Source: Parelaphostrongylus tenuis (taxonomy: Eukaryota; Nematoda; Chromadorea; Rhabditida; Metastrongylidae). From it: a stretch of DNA of 64,000 nucleotides. The position numbers and the translations under genes were made by a program. The notes under the pieces are model-generated. The model did not search any database. It was not told the origin of the DNA and saw only the letters and a program-made list of their open reading frames with translations. Shown piece after piece: positions 11,601 through 23,900 of this stretch. The stretch's first letter is position 1. Each line of letters opens with the position of its first letter. The stretch spans positions 124,001 through 188,000 of the forward strand of contig JAHQIW010002093.1 in assembly GCA_019055375.1 (NCBI GenBank). The letters run 5' to 3'.

Positions 11601-13744
11601 TTTTTCAAGAAAAAAATGCTGTAATGCAAAAGAAACTATGGGACAACTCATTATAAACACAAGAGCGTTTGATATATCACACACCGAACTTCGATTAAAC
11701 TCAAAGTGGAAAGTAAATGTTTAAAAAATCTGCGTTAATTCACGCCTTCGGCTTGACTAGTGTTTATGCCGATTTGTGTTTATTAGATCAAGGTCGTTTC
11801 CAACGAAAGATGATTAGTAGCAACTTCAACCAAAAAGTTAGATGAAGCACAGCTGTGAGAGCGGTGAAGCGAAGGTTTCCATGACGCAGTTAAAAACTTG
11901 AAGAGTTTTTAGAAAGGGTAGTATCTGGCTTGAAGCCAGGTCATATTCCAATTCTAGCTCCTACCTCAGCACTCTCGTGATTTTTGCTTCACAGTAAAGC
12001 CACCTTAGTGTTGTTTGTTCTATGGAACAGCAAAAAGTGATTTAGCACAAAATCTTTCTAAACCCACGTACCTTCTTAGAACAATTTATCAAGCTCTCTA
12101 AGCTCTTTCAGGTCGTTTTCTCATTCAGTGAACAAGATATCTGCACGAAATTGCCACTACTTGAGAGTTGAATTAATATTCCGCTCTTTTTATATAACCA
12201 TACAGAAGTTGAGTTCAATAGGAGAAATCCTCTCTGTACGGTAACGCAAGCGTAAATTCATTATCCAATTTCTACCAAATTTTACGTATTTTATGCACAA
12301 AGAGTAAGTCTCGTAGCTCTTCCGGGTGCCTGTGCGTTGTTACTGATTGCTGTACTATGATGTCCTGCGGGGGAGGGGGTTCTTTATAGCGACAATTTCA
12401 CCCACAGCAACACTTTAATGCCAAGTAAATATTAACCAGCAGTGAGAACCCGAAATACCCTGGCGCGATTATTTAACCCTTCAAAATGGAGACAAGTCGA
12501 TATACCTCCACAACCTTCAATCATCTGCAAAAGACGCGCTCTGTTATCGACCCATGGCCAGTTAGACAACCGGCTAAAGGCGATTAAATCGCAATTTCCG
12601 TATGGTATCTCTTCAAATGGCTAAAAGATTGGAATTAAGGCGACATGAGCACTAGTTATATCTCACACCTTATACACCAGTGCGGTCCTTTCAAATACGA
12701 ATGCTTGTAATGCGTAATAGGTCACAGCTTTTACCTATTTCATGAATTGCTGCATATCAGTCTTCGCCACTGAAAAAGCTAATTTTCTCTATTGAAATCA
12801 GGTGGAGGGAGGAGTTCTCAAGCAGCTGTATGCTTCTAGAAACTTGTTCTAGATTCGTATCACAGGGTAGAAGGGCCAACGAAGTAGCTACATAATATAG
12901 ATTTTAAATGATTCGGTGGAGTAATGTGAGCAAAATAAACTTGTTATGTTGGTGATATAACCATTAATTATGGATAGAAAGGCTTCAAACTGGATAGACA
13001 GATTTTATAAATTAAAGATCATTAAAATTTAGAGCTGTCCGAGGGAATGTAGGCTTTGGGCGGAGCATATCTCTATCTGCAAAGAACTTCAATAACTTTA
13101 GACCTCATTAGATAAACTGGAAAATATTGGAATTTCAACATTGCACGAAACAGATGCAGACATTCCTCTTCTGTGCTATAAAATCCATCATCTCTGTATC
13201 CCAGCGATACTTTTTCGTCCATGTCGTCCATGACGTCAACGTCAACATAAGAAGCGACATAGTGACTGGACAAGCGGGATTTCATCCAGCAGGACGCCAT
13301 AACTCAGAATAGTTCACTGAAAGTTTTGGGTGGCTGTCTTTTGTTCAAATTCTGAACAATGGATCTTTTTCGGCATTCTGACTTAGGAGAAAAAATTAGC
13401 TGAGAACTACATTCAGCAGAACACTTACACACGTTTCTAGATCAATGGAACAAAATCTCACTATGCCGATTGATGATCAGGTTTGTTATAGTTAATTAGT
13501 TTGAATAGTTAAGTCATCTCAAATTCGCGGGCGACCATCATAAAGCCTGTGCAATACCACGAATTTCTTCATTACAACGGTATAAAGCAAGATTTGTGGA
13601 GAGAAAAAAGAGTATAATGCGTCGTGATAGGACAACTTCAATCGCAACCATTTGATCAACCTTTCCAGTGCGACGTGTATCATGGTTTATTTTTATTTAG
13701 TATTTAAGAACCATCATCTGAATTTTTACTATTACGGATCCCAC
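11601..13744. other. No gene recognised
   Basis: AT-rich DNA. A G-rich patch (gcgggggagggggttc) lies near 12365. Short ORFs at 12442-12624 and 13073-13312 have no recognisable content. Confidence 0.35.
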
Positions 13745-13975
13745 TGCTTCTAGCAGTCGATTCGTTTTTCATTTTCATACTGAATGACGTAGGAATGCTG
13801 GTCTAGCATGTCTCCTTGCAATCTCGAGAATAGCCTGGCTCTGATGTTTCATAAGGCGTCCTTGTTGACTGCCGGAGAGTGTTGGGAGAAGGTGAGGCTC
13901 GTTCCATGCGCGCCTCGACGAGCATCTCAACCAAGCGGCCACGGCCCCTCTCATAACACGCGCACATTTCCGTGG
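13745..13975 (+). repeat. Dispersed repeat R2, copy 1
   Basis: Aligns in the same orientation with 54722-54962. Shared blocks include ctccttgcaat.tcgag, a gactgccggagag-type block, gacgagcatc and cggccac. Identity looks like about 70 percent. Nature unknown; satellite S1 begins about 40 bases downstream. Confidence 0.6.
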
Positions 13976-14009
13976 TTTTCTCGTTGAGCAGACTTTTCGT
14001 GGGCTTCAT

Positions 14010-15690
14010 ATAGTCATTCGATAGCTGAAAAAATTGCGGTTCTGATAACATGTTTGATTTTTGAAAACTGCTTTTCTAGTGAGGGTTGTAACAATGAAGA
14101 GAAAATTGTTCTTTTCTTTGGAATTTATAGTGAGATTTTCATTCGTATTCTTTTGGCTTTTCCAATAAAAAAAACTTTCTTCATTGCAGTTTTAGTAGTC
14201 ATTAGATAGTTCAAGAAATGGAAATTCTAAATGATGCGCTGTAATAACGACGCACAGAAATTATATTTAGCCTTTAAAGTTCCTTACGACTTTGCTATCG
14301 TTTGTGCTTAGTTTCACGGTATATTTTGATAAACATTTGATAGCTCAAGAAGTGTAAATTTTAAAGGTTGAGGTGATTTTTCTGAACTGATTTTCTAGAG
14401 CGTTGTAGTAAGGAATTGAGATCATGTTTCACACTCTGAGTAGTTAATTTGTCGTTTGAGCTTGACATAGGGTGTGTTGGTACTTCTATAGTAGAATTCG
14501 CATACTAGAGGAATTTTATGAGCAGAGAAAGACTGATAAGTCGCTAAAGACTTTCTTTGAAAGTTTATTATTGGAAAGAACACCCATGTGTCCTGAAAAT
14601 TTCCATTTTTCAATATAATAAGGAAACAACGCATCTCCATTTTTTACCTCTAATTTTCTTAAGATACGTTAAAATGTAATTCAGAAACATATTTTCTCCA
14701 ACGTATTACTGGTTCTAGAAGCTTATGTGGTGTGAATTTTGGTACGAAGTTGGAATAATCCTTGATAGAGCCCACAATCATCAATTCGTAGAGTACTTCT
14801 CTGAAGAAATTGCATAATCCTGACCAGAATTTTTCAAACTTTACACTAATGTGCTAATTTTTTGTTAAGAATATTTATTAACCATTGGATAATTTATGCA
14901 ACAACCACCGATAATTAGCAGTTTTCCCTAAATGTCAATAGCGGTCAACATTTACCCGCGTTGCATAGCACTTTGTACTGTGAAAACATCTCTTTTGGCA
15001 AACTGACAGTTTTCTGCTATCTGATCCCATGTTCAAAAACGTATTTTTCGCTCTGTTTAGACATTTTAATGGTCATTCGGTTAGCTTAAATCTTAGAAAT
15101 TCGAACGGTGTGTTCATTCTTTGAAGGGCTTCAAATTGGGTCACTATGATAAAGATAAAATTTGTGTTTTTTGCTCGTCACTTAATTCTCTTATGTATGT
15201 ATACATGTAGCATCATAACACTGCGAAAAAAGCAGTCAAAATACTGGAATTTCGGAATAAAGTTACTACTCACTCGAACATTTTTTCCTTGAACAACCTT
15301 TTGCCTAAAAACTTAGTGATTATTCGATAGCACAAGTTTCGACGAATTTGCAAGTGCTCGTGGTAATCTTGAGAAAACTTTTATTACGTTGCGACACTGA
15401 TATTATGGTTACATTTCACATGCGGCATGTAAAACTTGCACCGGTGTGTGGATGGGTTTCGCAACAATGGCAGTAAGCCATCAACTTCTAATAACCAATC
15501 GATAGCTTAAATCTCGAAGACTTTAATAATAGGCTTGCTTATTGAAAAAAAATCTTCTAGCGCTCTGCAAAAATGAGAATAAATTTGTGCTCCACATTCA
15601 ATACTTTTTGCTGGACACAGCTTTTCATTCAGACTTTCAATAACCATTCGATGGAATACATTTTTAACAATTTCAATTATATGCTTGATT
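14010..15690 (+). repeat. Diverged tandem satellite S1 array
   Basis: The motif 'gtcattcgatagcttaaatc' recurs with changes near 14014, 14198, 14330, 14880, 15072, 15320, 15495 and 15640. Between motifs lie recurring blocks such as 'gcgttgtaa', 'aaaatttgtgttt' and 'ttttgctggaca'. Spacing is about 130-250 bases, with one larger gap. I read it as an old tandem array of roughly 170-200 bp units. ORFs inside are incidental. Confidence 0.5.
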
Positions 15691-15727
15691 TTCCAGGAGC
15701 AGCTCGCTATATGTTGTTGCAGCTAAA

Positions 15728-15821
15728 AGAATATTGGGTTTCGCACTTGGCGCGCATCGCACTCCACATGGGGATTGCGCTGCGCGACTGACACGGCGCC
15801 GAGTGCAAGACGCAATATTCT
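15728..15821. repeat. Short palindromic (fold-back) element
   Basis: Left arm agaatattgggtttcgcact pairs with right arm agtgcaagacgcaatattct, with one internal region of mismatch. The GC-rich middle can fold further. Size (about 94 bp) and form fit a MITE-like hairpin. Confidence 0.6.
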
Positions 15822-17459
15822 CATATTTGTGACAACGCATTGATAAGTTTCTTTCGAGGAAATCATGTTATTGAAGTCGTTGAGAATTGTGCTATAGAAG
15901 GGTTTTCAAAATTCTGAATCCAAAACTGCGTCCAACGAAAGATGCATGAGTGTATATTAGAACTCCATTTTCACTTTTAGAGCTTAATTAAAAAGCCATT
16001 TAGAAAATAGAATACACCGCTCAAACTTCCGCGATTCAAGCCCTTAAATGGTTGCTAAAGCCTCAAAAAACTATGAAAAATACGTTTTTTCGAAGGTGGG
16101 GCGGATAGGGAAAAGTACCAATAAACCGTTCATTGTTTCCCTATTTTCACTCACTTCTATAACTTGAAAACACTGTATATGAAATATATTAATTGAAGCT
16201 GATAGATTTGCACTATTACATTCTTTGTATAAGCTATCATAAATGATAGAAAGTCAACATCACTGTGATTTCGTAGGAAAAGAGAGCCTTTTTTCAAACA
16301 TGAACGTTATATTTGTAGCAAAAGCATATATGAGTACGTGGAGAAAATCGTGGAGTATCGAAATATCACAAGCAGCTCTAAAGCTATTTCCAAAGCGGTT
16401 AGAAAAACCCTAATCAAATGGCAAGATTTGCGCACTGGGAGCGATTTGCAGTATTGTGGAGATGAGAATTGGTGGCCCCAAAAGGGTTCAGGGACGCGAA
16501 AAATTGCGCATTTACCAATTCCACTCTTAGTTGATTGCACTATACTAAGCAACGTGAAGGCGAATCGTCACTTAACAAAGCCGAAAAATCTTTGACCACT
16601 CACAGAGCATTTCTATCTCCTTTTAGTGTGCGAATATATTTTTATCATGCGTGAGCCAGCTGAAAGCGACTTTTGGTTAATCAAGATCCCTCCTAGAAGT
16701 CAACCGTTATTGCAAATGACAATCACCATGGATACTTTAGGGAAAGAATGCAAATTCAAAAGAGTAGCACCATCTCAGTAGAGACGTTCTGAGAGTTTTG
16801 AAGCTATAATGTCTATGTGTTTGCTTCCGCAGATCTTAGTCGATTCCGATTCGAAATCAATAAAACGCAACCAAACAAGTTTAAAATGTATTTCGAAGGC
16901 ATAGACCTATATATTAGAGTCGATCTTCAAGCTCTTCAGCTCAGCAGTGACCATGCTAGAACTGATCCCTGTGCAGGCTGGAGCACCATCAATAGGGTAA
17001 TGAGCATTGTGAAATAAGTAAAAATTGTGTGTTACATACATCACACCTCTATCGTGCATTCATTCTCGAATTGACACTTGAACTTACACTCAAACTTGTA
17101 ATGTGAATTCGTGCCAAAAGTGAGGGGGCATTTCATTCTTTTGGGATGAGTAAATCTTTATTGAACGTATGTGGAAGAATAGAAGTACCGACCTGGTTTG
17201 TCGGTATGTTACGCAATTAGGCTAAACATGCATTCAGCCTACTTTACGTCGCTTGATTGGATCAGCACGTCGAATGCATTGCACCGGACGCTAACTGTTA
17301 ATGGAGTCTAATAGATGGCGCATTTGAGGGAGAAATCACGTCTTGCCAGTTCACCTTCAATACGCCACAATACGTTCATTTTTCAGCATTTTCAAATCGC
17401 TAGGCATTGTGAAAGAAGTTCTTTACACACATTGAAAACAAACGCTACATTACAAACGA
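15822..17459. other. No gene recognised
   Basis: Overlapping ORFs of 81-85 codons on opposite strands at 16307-16595 have no recognisable domain. No splice or repeat support. Confidence 0.35.
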
Positions 17460-17740
17460 AGCCGAAAATCAAAGAGCAGCAGGCAAGCTGACCTGTGGAC
17501 GCTAAGATGTCGAAAATCAGTCGCGAATGGCCCCGACACGCAGCCCAGCTTCATAACAATGGTGGACAAGAGAGGTTGTCGAGTGGATTAGATCGAATCT
17601 CGAAGACACAACAACATACCCAACGAAAGAGCTGTGTCGCAAAATATTCCGACGAACATCCTCTAAAAGGTGCTCTTTCAGCTGTTTAGAATATGAAATG
17701 TTTCGGTATGCTTCTTCAAGCAACAAGGAGAAAGAAAAAT
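17460..17740 (+). mobile_element. RTE-type reverse-transcriptase C-terminal fragment
   Basis: After the opening KMSKIS, a frameshifted reading gives QWWTREVVEWIRSNLEDTTT and YPTKELCRKIFRR. This is the 'SKIRWAGHV..NRWTR.V.EWIPR..KR' block near the C-terminus of RTE polyproteins. Frameshifts and stops make it a fossil. Confidence 0.5.
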
Positions 17741-18274
17741 TTTAGTGACACATTTTTGAGGCACTCGATGATTAGGGGGACAGGCGATGCAACTGCGTGC
17801 AATGTGGTTAGATGATGTTTGAATAGAAACGCATAGATACCCCTAAGCCACAGAGTTCTGTGTAAACAATGATTAAGGTGTTATCTTGAATGATGGCACA
17901 CGTAGCTTAGGTTTTTTATGGTTTTCTTTTCATATTCGATCATAAGTGCTTGTAATTGATTGTTTATGTTGTTCAAAGCTAATATTATATAGAACTCTCT
18001 TCACTCTCTTTATCGACTTTTTTCATCTCAGAAATTTGCCGCCCCAGATTCTTTATCCGATATAATGCTATGACCAAATCATGCATTTTCACGTCTGTAA
18101 TTATCGCATTGATTTTCCATCTGACTTACAATACCCCTTTGTGAATAACCTCTTCATTTCGTATTTCTCAGAAAAACCTGGAAGCTGTTTTCATATCTCC
18201 CGACTTGGAATTTCAGTCACCTTATGATACCTTGGCTACGTAATTCTCAGCACTGCAATCATTATTGAAATTTT
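17741..18274. other. No gene recognised
   Basis: AT-rich DNA with nothing supportable. Confidence 0.35.
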
Positions 18275-18620
18275 ATTCCTTTGGATATGGGGCGCATGTG
18301 GCTCAAAGGATAGAGGTGCACTGCGTCGCACATAAGGTCTTCGATCACGCGCTCATGGCTCGCCAAGCCATCGATCCCTCCGGGATCGGTATATTGGTAC
18401 CAGACTAATCGGAGACTTGTCTCGGGGACAAGCAGCACTGACTCAATAGAGCAGGAGGCCATCGCGAGTCATTGTAAAGGCCAGATATGCATTCAATCAC
18501 CTCAAACGAGGTTAAAAATTGAAGACGAATGCATGGTGCATCTCTCGAGGATTGGTCGACGCCGAGAGCTTCCTCCTTTGTCCTTCGAATGTACGGTGTA
18601 GTTCATTTTTGACAAAAAGT
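18275..18620 (+). repeat. tRNA-headed SINE-like element, most complete copy
   Basis: Head gcgcatgtggctcaaaggat (A-box-like) and ggtcttcgatcacgcgctca (B-box-like) are followed by a body with ccctccgggatcgg and a tail gccagatatgcattcaatca ... gaatgcatggtgcatctctc. Related copies, some partial, lie at 6615-6915(-), 19100-19262(-), 33240-33475(+) and 34722-34985(+). Pol III-type head plus a shared unrelated body is SINE structure. The family name is unknown to me. Confidence 0.6.
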
Positions 18621-19099
18621 GATCTCGTGAATCAAGTATGATCCAAAACAGTGGAGAATTGAGGAGTGCTCACAACTTCAAATCGACATATATGGAATTA
18701 TAACGGCCTTCATCAATTGTCTGCAGATGTCTGACATCAATAATTGAATTTCTTCATTTTATGGAAAAAATTCTAGTTTCCTGGAGCCTTAGAAGTCAAT
18801 TTTTGATTGCTTCGTTAAGGCTTCTTAATCGAGGATTTGAAAAGTTGAACAAGTGAAATTTCGTATATCTAAGCACAGGTTTTTTGTCAGTGAGTCATGA
18901 ATAAAAACAGGTTCAGGTTTCATTTGTCACGGAGGATTTGAATTCATGAAAACCACTATTTCTACTTTTGTTGTTCTTCTTCAACACTGGTTTTCCGAAC
19001 ATTGAAGCATATGAACAATCAGAATCTCGTCCAACAAAATGCGACGGCTTTGCAAAATGCACCACGTACGTTTACAGGCGTTGAGATACACTATAAAAA

Positions 19100-19262
19100 A
19101 AGGATAAAGGATTAAGCTTTTGGTGTTGATCAATCCCTGAGGGATGCGTCATGCATTCGCCTCTAATTTTTAACTTCGTTTGAGGTGATTGAATGCATAT
19201 TTGACCTCCATTGACCGTGTGCAATGCAGAGCACCTCTAACCACTACGCCACATGCGCTCTT
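19100..19262 (-). repeat. tRNA-headed SINE-like element, internally deleted
   Basis: On the minus strand the tRNA-like head (gagcgcatgtggcgtagtgg) joins almost directly to the tail block (caaatatgcattcaatcacc). The middle of the 18.3-kb copy is missing. Confidence 0.6.
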
Positions 19263-19289
19263 GAGATACACTATAGATGATAAAAATTC

Positions 19290-19375
19290 TAATAATCTGA
19301 TAATCTAATAGCATGTTTTAAGCCTTTCATAGGCTCTTGCATGACACTTATCTGTACTAGAAAGGTGTTCCCTTT
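19290..19375 (+). repeat. Half copy of fold-back family P4
   Basis: tctaatagcatgttttaagc matches the left arm of the palindrome at 30368-30522. Another partial copy is at 54150-54240. Confidence 0.5.
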
Positions 19376-19559
19376 TCAGATTGATATTGTTTTGAGCGAG
19401 GTCTATTTGAATAGTCGGAAGTAAAGAAAATTTGAATCTTAAACATTTCAAAAGCTAAAGTATTGGATTGTCTCATAACTTCTTCTACATTATTGCTTTA
19501 ATCGGTTTTTTTTCTATTTCAAATGGGTTGTTGCCAAGAAGCGATGGTATGTTGGAGAA

Positions 19560-20530
19560 TATTTGAGTAGCTTAAGCTAGCACTATTACCGACTGGACTG
19601 CGAGCTACGGTTCAAGCGCATTAACGAAGGCATACGAGCTGTCAAACGAATCTCTTTCTGGTCAGCCAGACACCTTTGACAAAAACGCTTTGCGCCACGA
19701 GTTGAAGATGCATCCGGATGCTAATACCCAGGATTTTTGAGGAAATTCTATTGCATACGATCGCTGCACTATCGCTCGCTCATTGTATGGATTGCGTTAC
19801 CGCAAAGCGATGCTTCGATGACTCCTCATGCATTATCGACCACGACCGCTCTGTACGTAGTGACCATCTCAACATCTACTGCTCCGCACAGGAAAGACTT
19901 ACATAAGTCAACCATGAGTGGAGATGAGTCCTCGGTCTAATACGACAACAAAACGCGCCACGTTACTGACTGCCTTGCGGCAAAGACCCTTCAGCTTAAC
20001 GAACCCCAAGTGCCATGATCGGATGATTTAATGCTCCTAATTTTTTGAGATTGACAGGGCATGCTGTTTTGAGAACTGTTCAACAATAAGCAGGCAAGTT
20101 AATGCCGATGTTTAGAAAGACAATGGCGTATGCTGGTCTACAGTAGTGCAGTAGCACTTGCGAAACGACTCAGTGTCGCCCTTCACCAGAATAACGCTCG
20201 ACCTCACAATGCAAAATCGTCTCTCCACATTCTGGAAAAAGTGAGCTCGGACCGTATCACATCCACCATATAGTCCCGATATTAACCATCGGAGTGTCAT
20301 CTCTTCCGCGCCCTGAAGGGCATCTGTGCGCGAAAAAATTCAAAGACTGCAACCAGCTCAAAAGTGACCTCACCGACTTCTTTGATCACCAACCCATTTT
20401 TCTGAGAGGAAAGCATCCAATCCTTGTTGAATAAGTTGTCAAATATCATTGACTACGATGGTGATCAAATTGTTGATCAGTTGAATCTTTTAAAGAGAAA
20501 AAAAATGAAATGAAAACTGCCAAAATGCGA
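19560..20530 (+). pseudogene. Mariner transposase fossil, copy M1 (nearly full length)
   Basis: Fragments run in correct order: NESLSGQPDTFDKNALRHEL then KMHPDANTQ (linker after the HTH domain), 'KSTMSGDESSV.YDNKTR' near 19900 (the TGDEKW.LYDN catalytic block, with the second frame in phase), ARPHNAK near 20205 (the DNARPH block), HLFRALKGICARKNS near 20300, and a C-terminal 'DYDGDQIVDQL'. Numerous stops and frameshifts. It ends about 400 bases before the first identified exon of the galactosyltransferase gene. Confidence 0.7.
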
Positions 20531-20937
20531 AAGAAATCATGGCAGAACCCATTACCATTTTTGGAGAAAACTTTACGTGCATATATTGTGGTGTTGACAG
20601 AGCAATTTTTCTCTATGAATTTCTCAACCCTCAATTTCACAAGTTCTGTAGTTTGTCAAGAAATTCCTGAAGTTGGCGTTAATGTCTCAAGTGTGATTTC
20701 AATGCTCTTATTTCAGATGATCAAAAAGTCTGCGGAAATCACTAAATTGCTGAGTACTGCACATACGTTGTGGCTCAAATACAGGTGCTGCCGTAGATTT
20801 GAAAAAAAAATCAAATGAAAAATGCTTATATGACCTCATGACTTATTATAAACGTTTGCTTTGATTCGCAAACGAACTCCAGTGATTTGAACTTTGGTAA
20901 ATCAACTGACTTTCTCCCTAATCCTTCCGATTTACAG

Positions 20938-23900
20938 GCATCGATGCAGTATTCATTGGCAGTGCATTATCACGTTCTTATTCGCATTCACTCTTTCTGG
21001 TGTCATTATCGCTATAACAGAAGGTATTATCGGCGGCCCTCCTTCTCTGTAAGGATTTAGCATTACTATTTACTCTTGATTTTTCACTCAAAGATTACAT
21101 GGGGGTTATAGATGCCGTGAAATACATGCATGATCCTGCCTCGAACTATATCAAAGTTAACCAGCACCATCCCACCGATGTCGGAAAATTAGCACCAGCT
21201 TTGTTTAGTAAGGGCTCCATCAGATCCACATACAATAGTAACTGTCGTTAGCAGGAACCCGAAAGCGTTTTAGTAAAGTTGTCCCACGGCTCCAAAATGT
21301 TTAATTTAGCAAACCCTTAACAGCACTCATGGAGAAGACAAAGTCTTTGAGCGCTAGGAGGATCCATTCGATTTCCATTCGAAGATTTGCATGATAATGA
21401 ATGTGATAAAGTGAAAAATGGGGCATATGCTGGAATCCGCACAAATAATGAAGTTGAGTCATGTATATTAGCTCAGTCTAGCTCGAAAGATTCAGTTATC
21501 TAATCTCTAGCGTCTACTTATAAATAAATTTGATAAAGAAGGAAAGTATAAGTGCCTTGGACCTAAAGAACAAAAAAAATCTTTTATAGATCGAGTAAAG
21601 CCCAGAACACGATAAGTTGAAATTTCCAAGTATGGTATCGAAATTACATTGAACATGATTGATCAGAACAGAACGCTGTTTGGGATCATTACTGAACAGA
21701 ATTTTGACGTAACCCAAATATTGGCATCACTTCAAATTTCTAGGCAAAAAATCCAGAAAGTCAATGATGTAAAAACTAAAGGAAATCACTGCAAGTACCT
21801 CTGCACATAAAATATTTTTCATTCTACGTTTTCAAAAATCAACCTTTTCGTCATGAAAAAAGCCCCTTAAGCTTTTTTAGGCCTTTTCTCAAAGCGTGAA
21901 CGAAATAATAAAGCAATTACCTTGAAATCAATATCTCGTCAAAGTTGGTTTTGATTGTTAAATCAATACTGATTTCATTGAGAAGCTGAGACTGGAGCTG
22001 ACGTTCTGGCTTAGAGAGCGAAATTGTGTTTTGAGCAAAAGCTTAGGATCTTTCTTTGTTGACTTGTCTTTGAATTTTTCCACATGTCGTACTCGAAAAT
22101 GTGCTTACTACTTGAATGATAAATATCTGGATATGCGTTGACCACCCTTTTGTTCTTTGGCGGTAACTGTCAATGACGGTGGCATGCTTCGTTTGCAACG
22201 ACGTTTGCAACTGTAATACTTGATCTACTGAACGCATATAGCCATGAGCACAGTCAATCAAGTGGTTTAGAGGTTCCGCATAAGTTGTCTTGAGGTGTTA
22301 ATCTTCTCTAAAAAGCACAGCAAAGCGACAGGTGGGTCGCCGTGTTGAAAAGATACCTGAGGGGTTTAGACCAGGTCATCGTTGATCGTTACCTCGAGTC
22401 CTAGCGCCCATGATGCTTTCCATGCTTTCCATCTATGAGATTATTAATTCGATTATCCGATTCGTTAAACATCACTGGTACTTGTGGATTGCCCGTCGAA
22501 GAATCTTCCAAATTTCTGCCACAGCAAGAGTTTTTATAAAGGGGCCGTCTTTTAAGTTATTCAACGTCGATTCCTTGTGTTACAAAGTAGGAGCTTTTTA
22601 ATCTTGGTGAAATATCTGAACTACCTATTAACTCAGTGAAATGTCTTCCAATCGAACCCAGTTGAGTGAACATTCTACTCAACGTTGGGTGTGCATTGAA
22701 AATTCGTTGATAAACAGCTACTCAAGCGAATAAGTGTAAAAAATACCTTTTCACGGACCACGCTTGGTGTAATATCTAAGTTGAAAGAAATTTGTGATCT
22801 ATTATGCAAATAAAGACAGTAAATAAACATTTTCTGGAGAAATAAACGATCGAAAAGGATATTCATTGAACCGATTTTTGGGCTTGCTCTGTTCACAAAG
22901 GAACATCATTATCAATGTATATGGTTGTTTGATTTCTGCGATTGTGAAATGGCGCATCCTTCTCTTACCAAATAACACAAAAAGCCTTACCAATTTATTT
23001 TCTGCTCGGAAACATGTTATATAATTATTTCGTTTCAGTGCTGAGTTGATTTCATATGAAGATGTAGATGTATCCGATCCAGCTAAACGCCTTCCGAAAA
23101 CTGGGCGATTACTGTGTTTTGTGCTTACATCGCCAAAATACTATGCTACTAGGGTGAGATTTTAGTTATAATGTCAAATGCAAATTTAATTAAACGTTTT
23201 CATAATAGTGTAGCAGTGGGAAGGACATTCGCTATGCAGTTAAACGAAGAAGAAAATTAAAAACGGTAAGGAAGCCGCAAAGCCGCATCGGTGAATTGTC
23301 TCATGATATAATGATTTCTCTCAAGAGGCCTCCATGAAACAAAGAGAAAAATGATCCATTGGTTCAGAAAAACCAGAATTTTATCACAGTAGAGAAATCA
23401 TCGCGAAAGTTGCAAGCGAAGATTTCTACATGTATGTGCTCGATGATCTAACCAAACAAAGCATTTAAATGCCAAGAAAGGCTTAATCAAAATTTGTTGC
23501 CCATAGCTACGAAATTTCTTTCCATCCATTCATTCCTAACCGCATGAGTATTCAAGTGAATGCAAGATTTAACTACAGAAATATTGGGTCAGAAATTTTT
23601 TACATCTTTGCACCATGCAGATAACAATATATATATGTATATATATTATTATAATAATATATTTTACTATATATATAATTATATAATATATATATTGTTA
23701 TCTGCATGGTGCAAAGATGCAAAAAATTTCTAAGGGTCATTATGAGCCGGCTGGGCGCGCCGTTCGGACGGTTACGAAGAGTGGTGCGTGCTACATAACA
23801 AATTTAGGTTAATTAAGCTCCTAGATAGAATGATCATTTAAAAGTGACAAAGTTCTGGTGACGTGGCTTCTGTATGAATAATTTCAGCAAGATAAACGCG

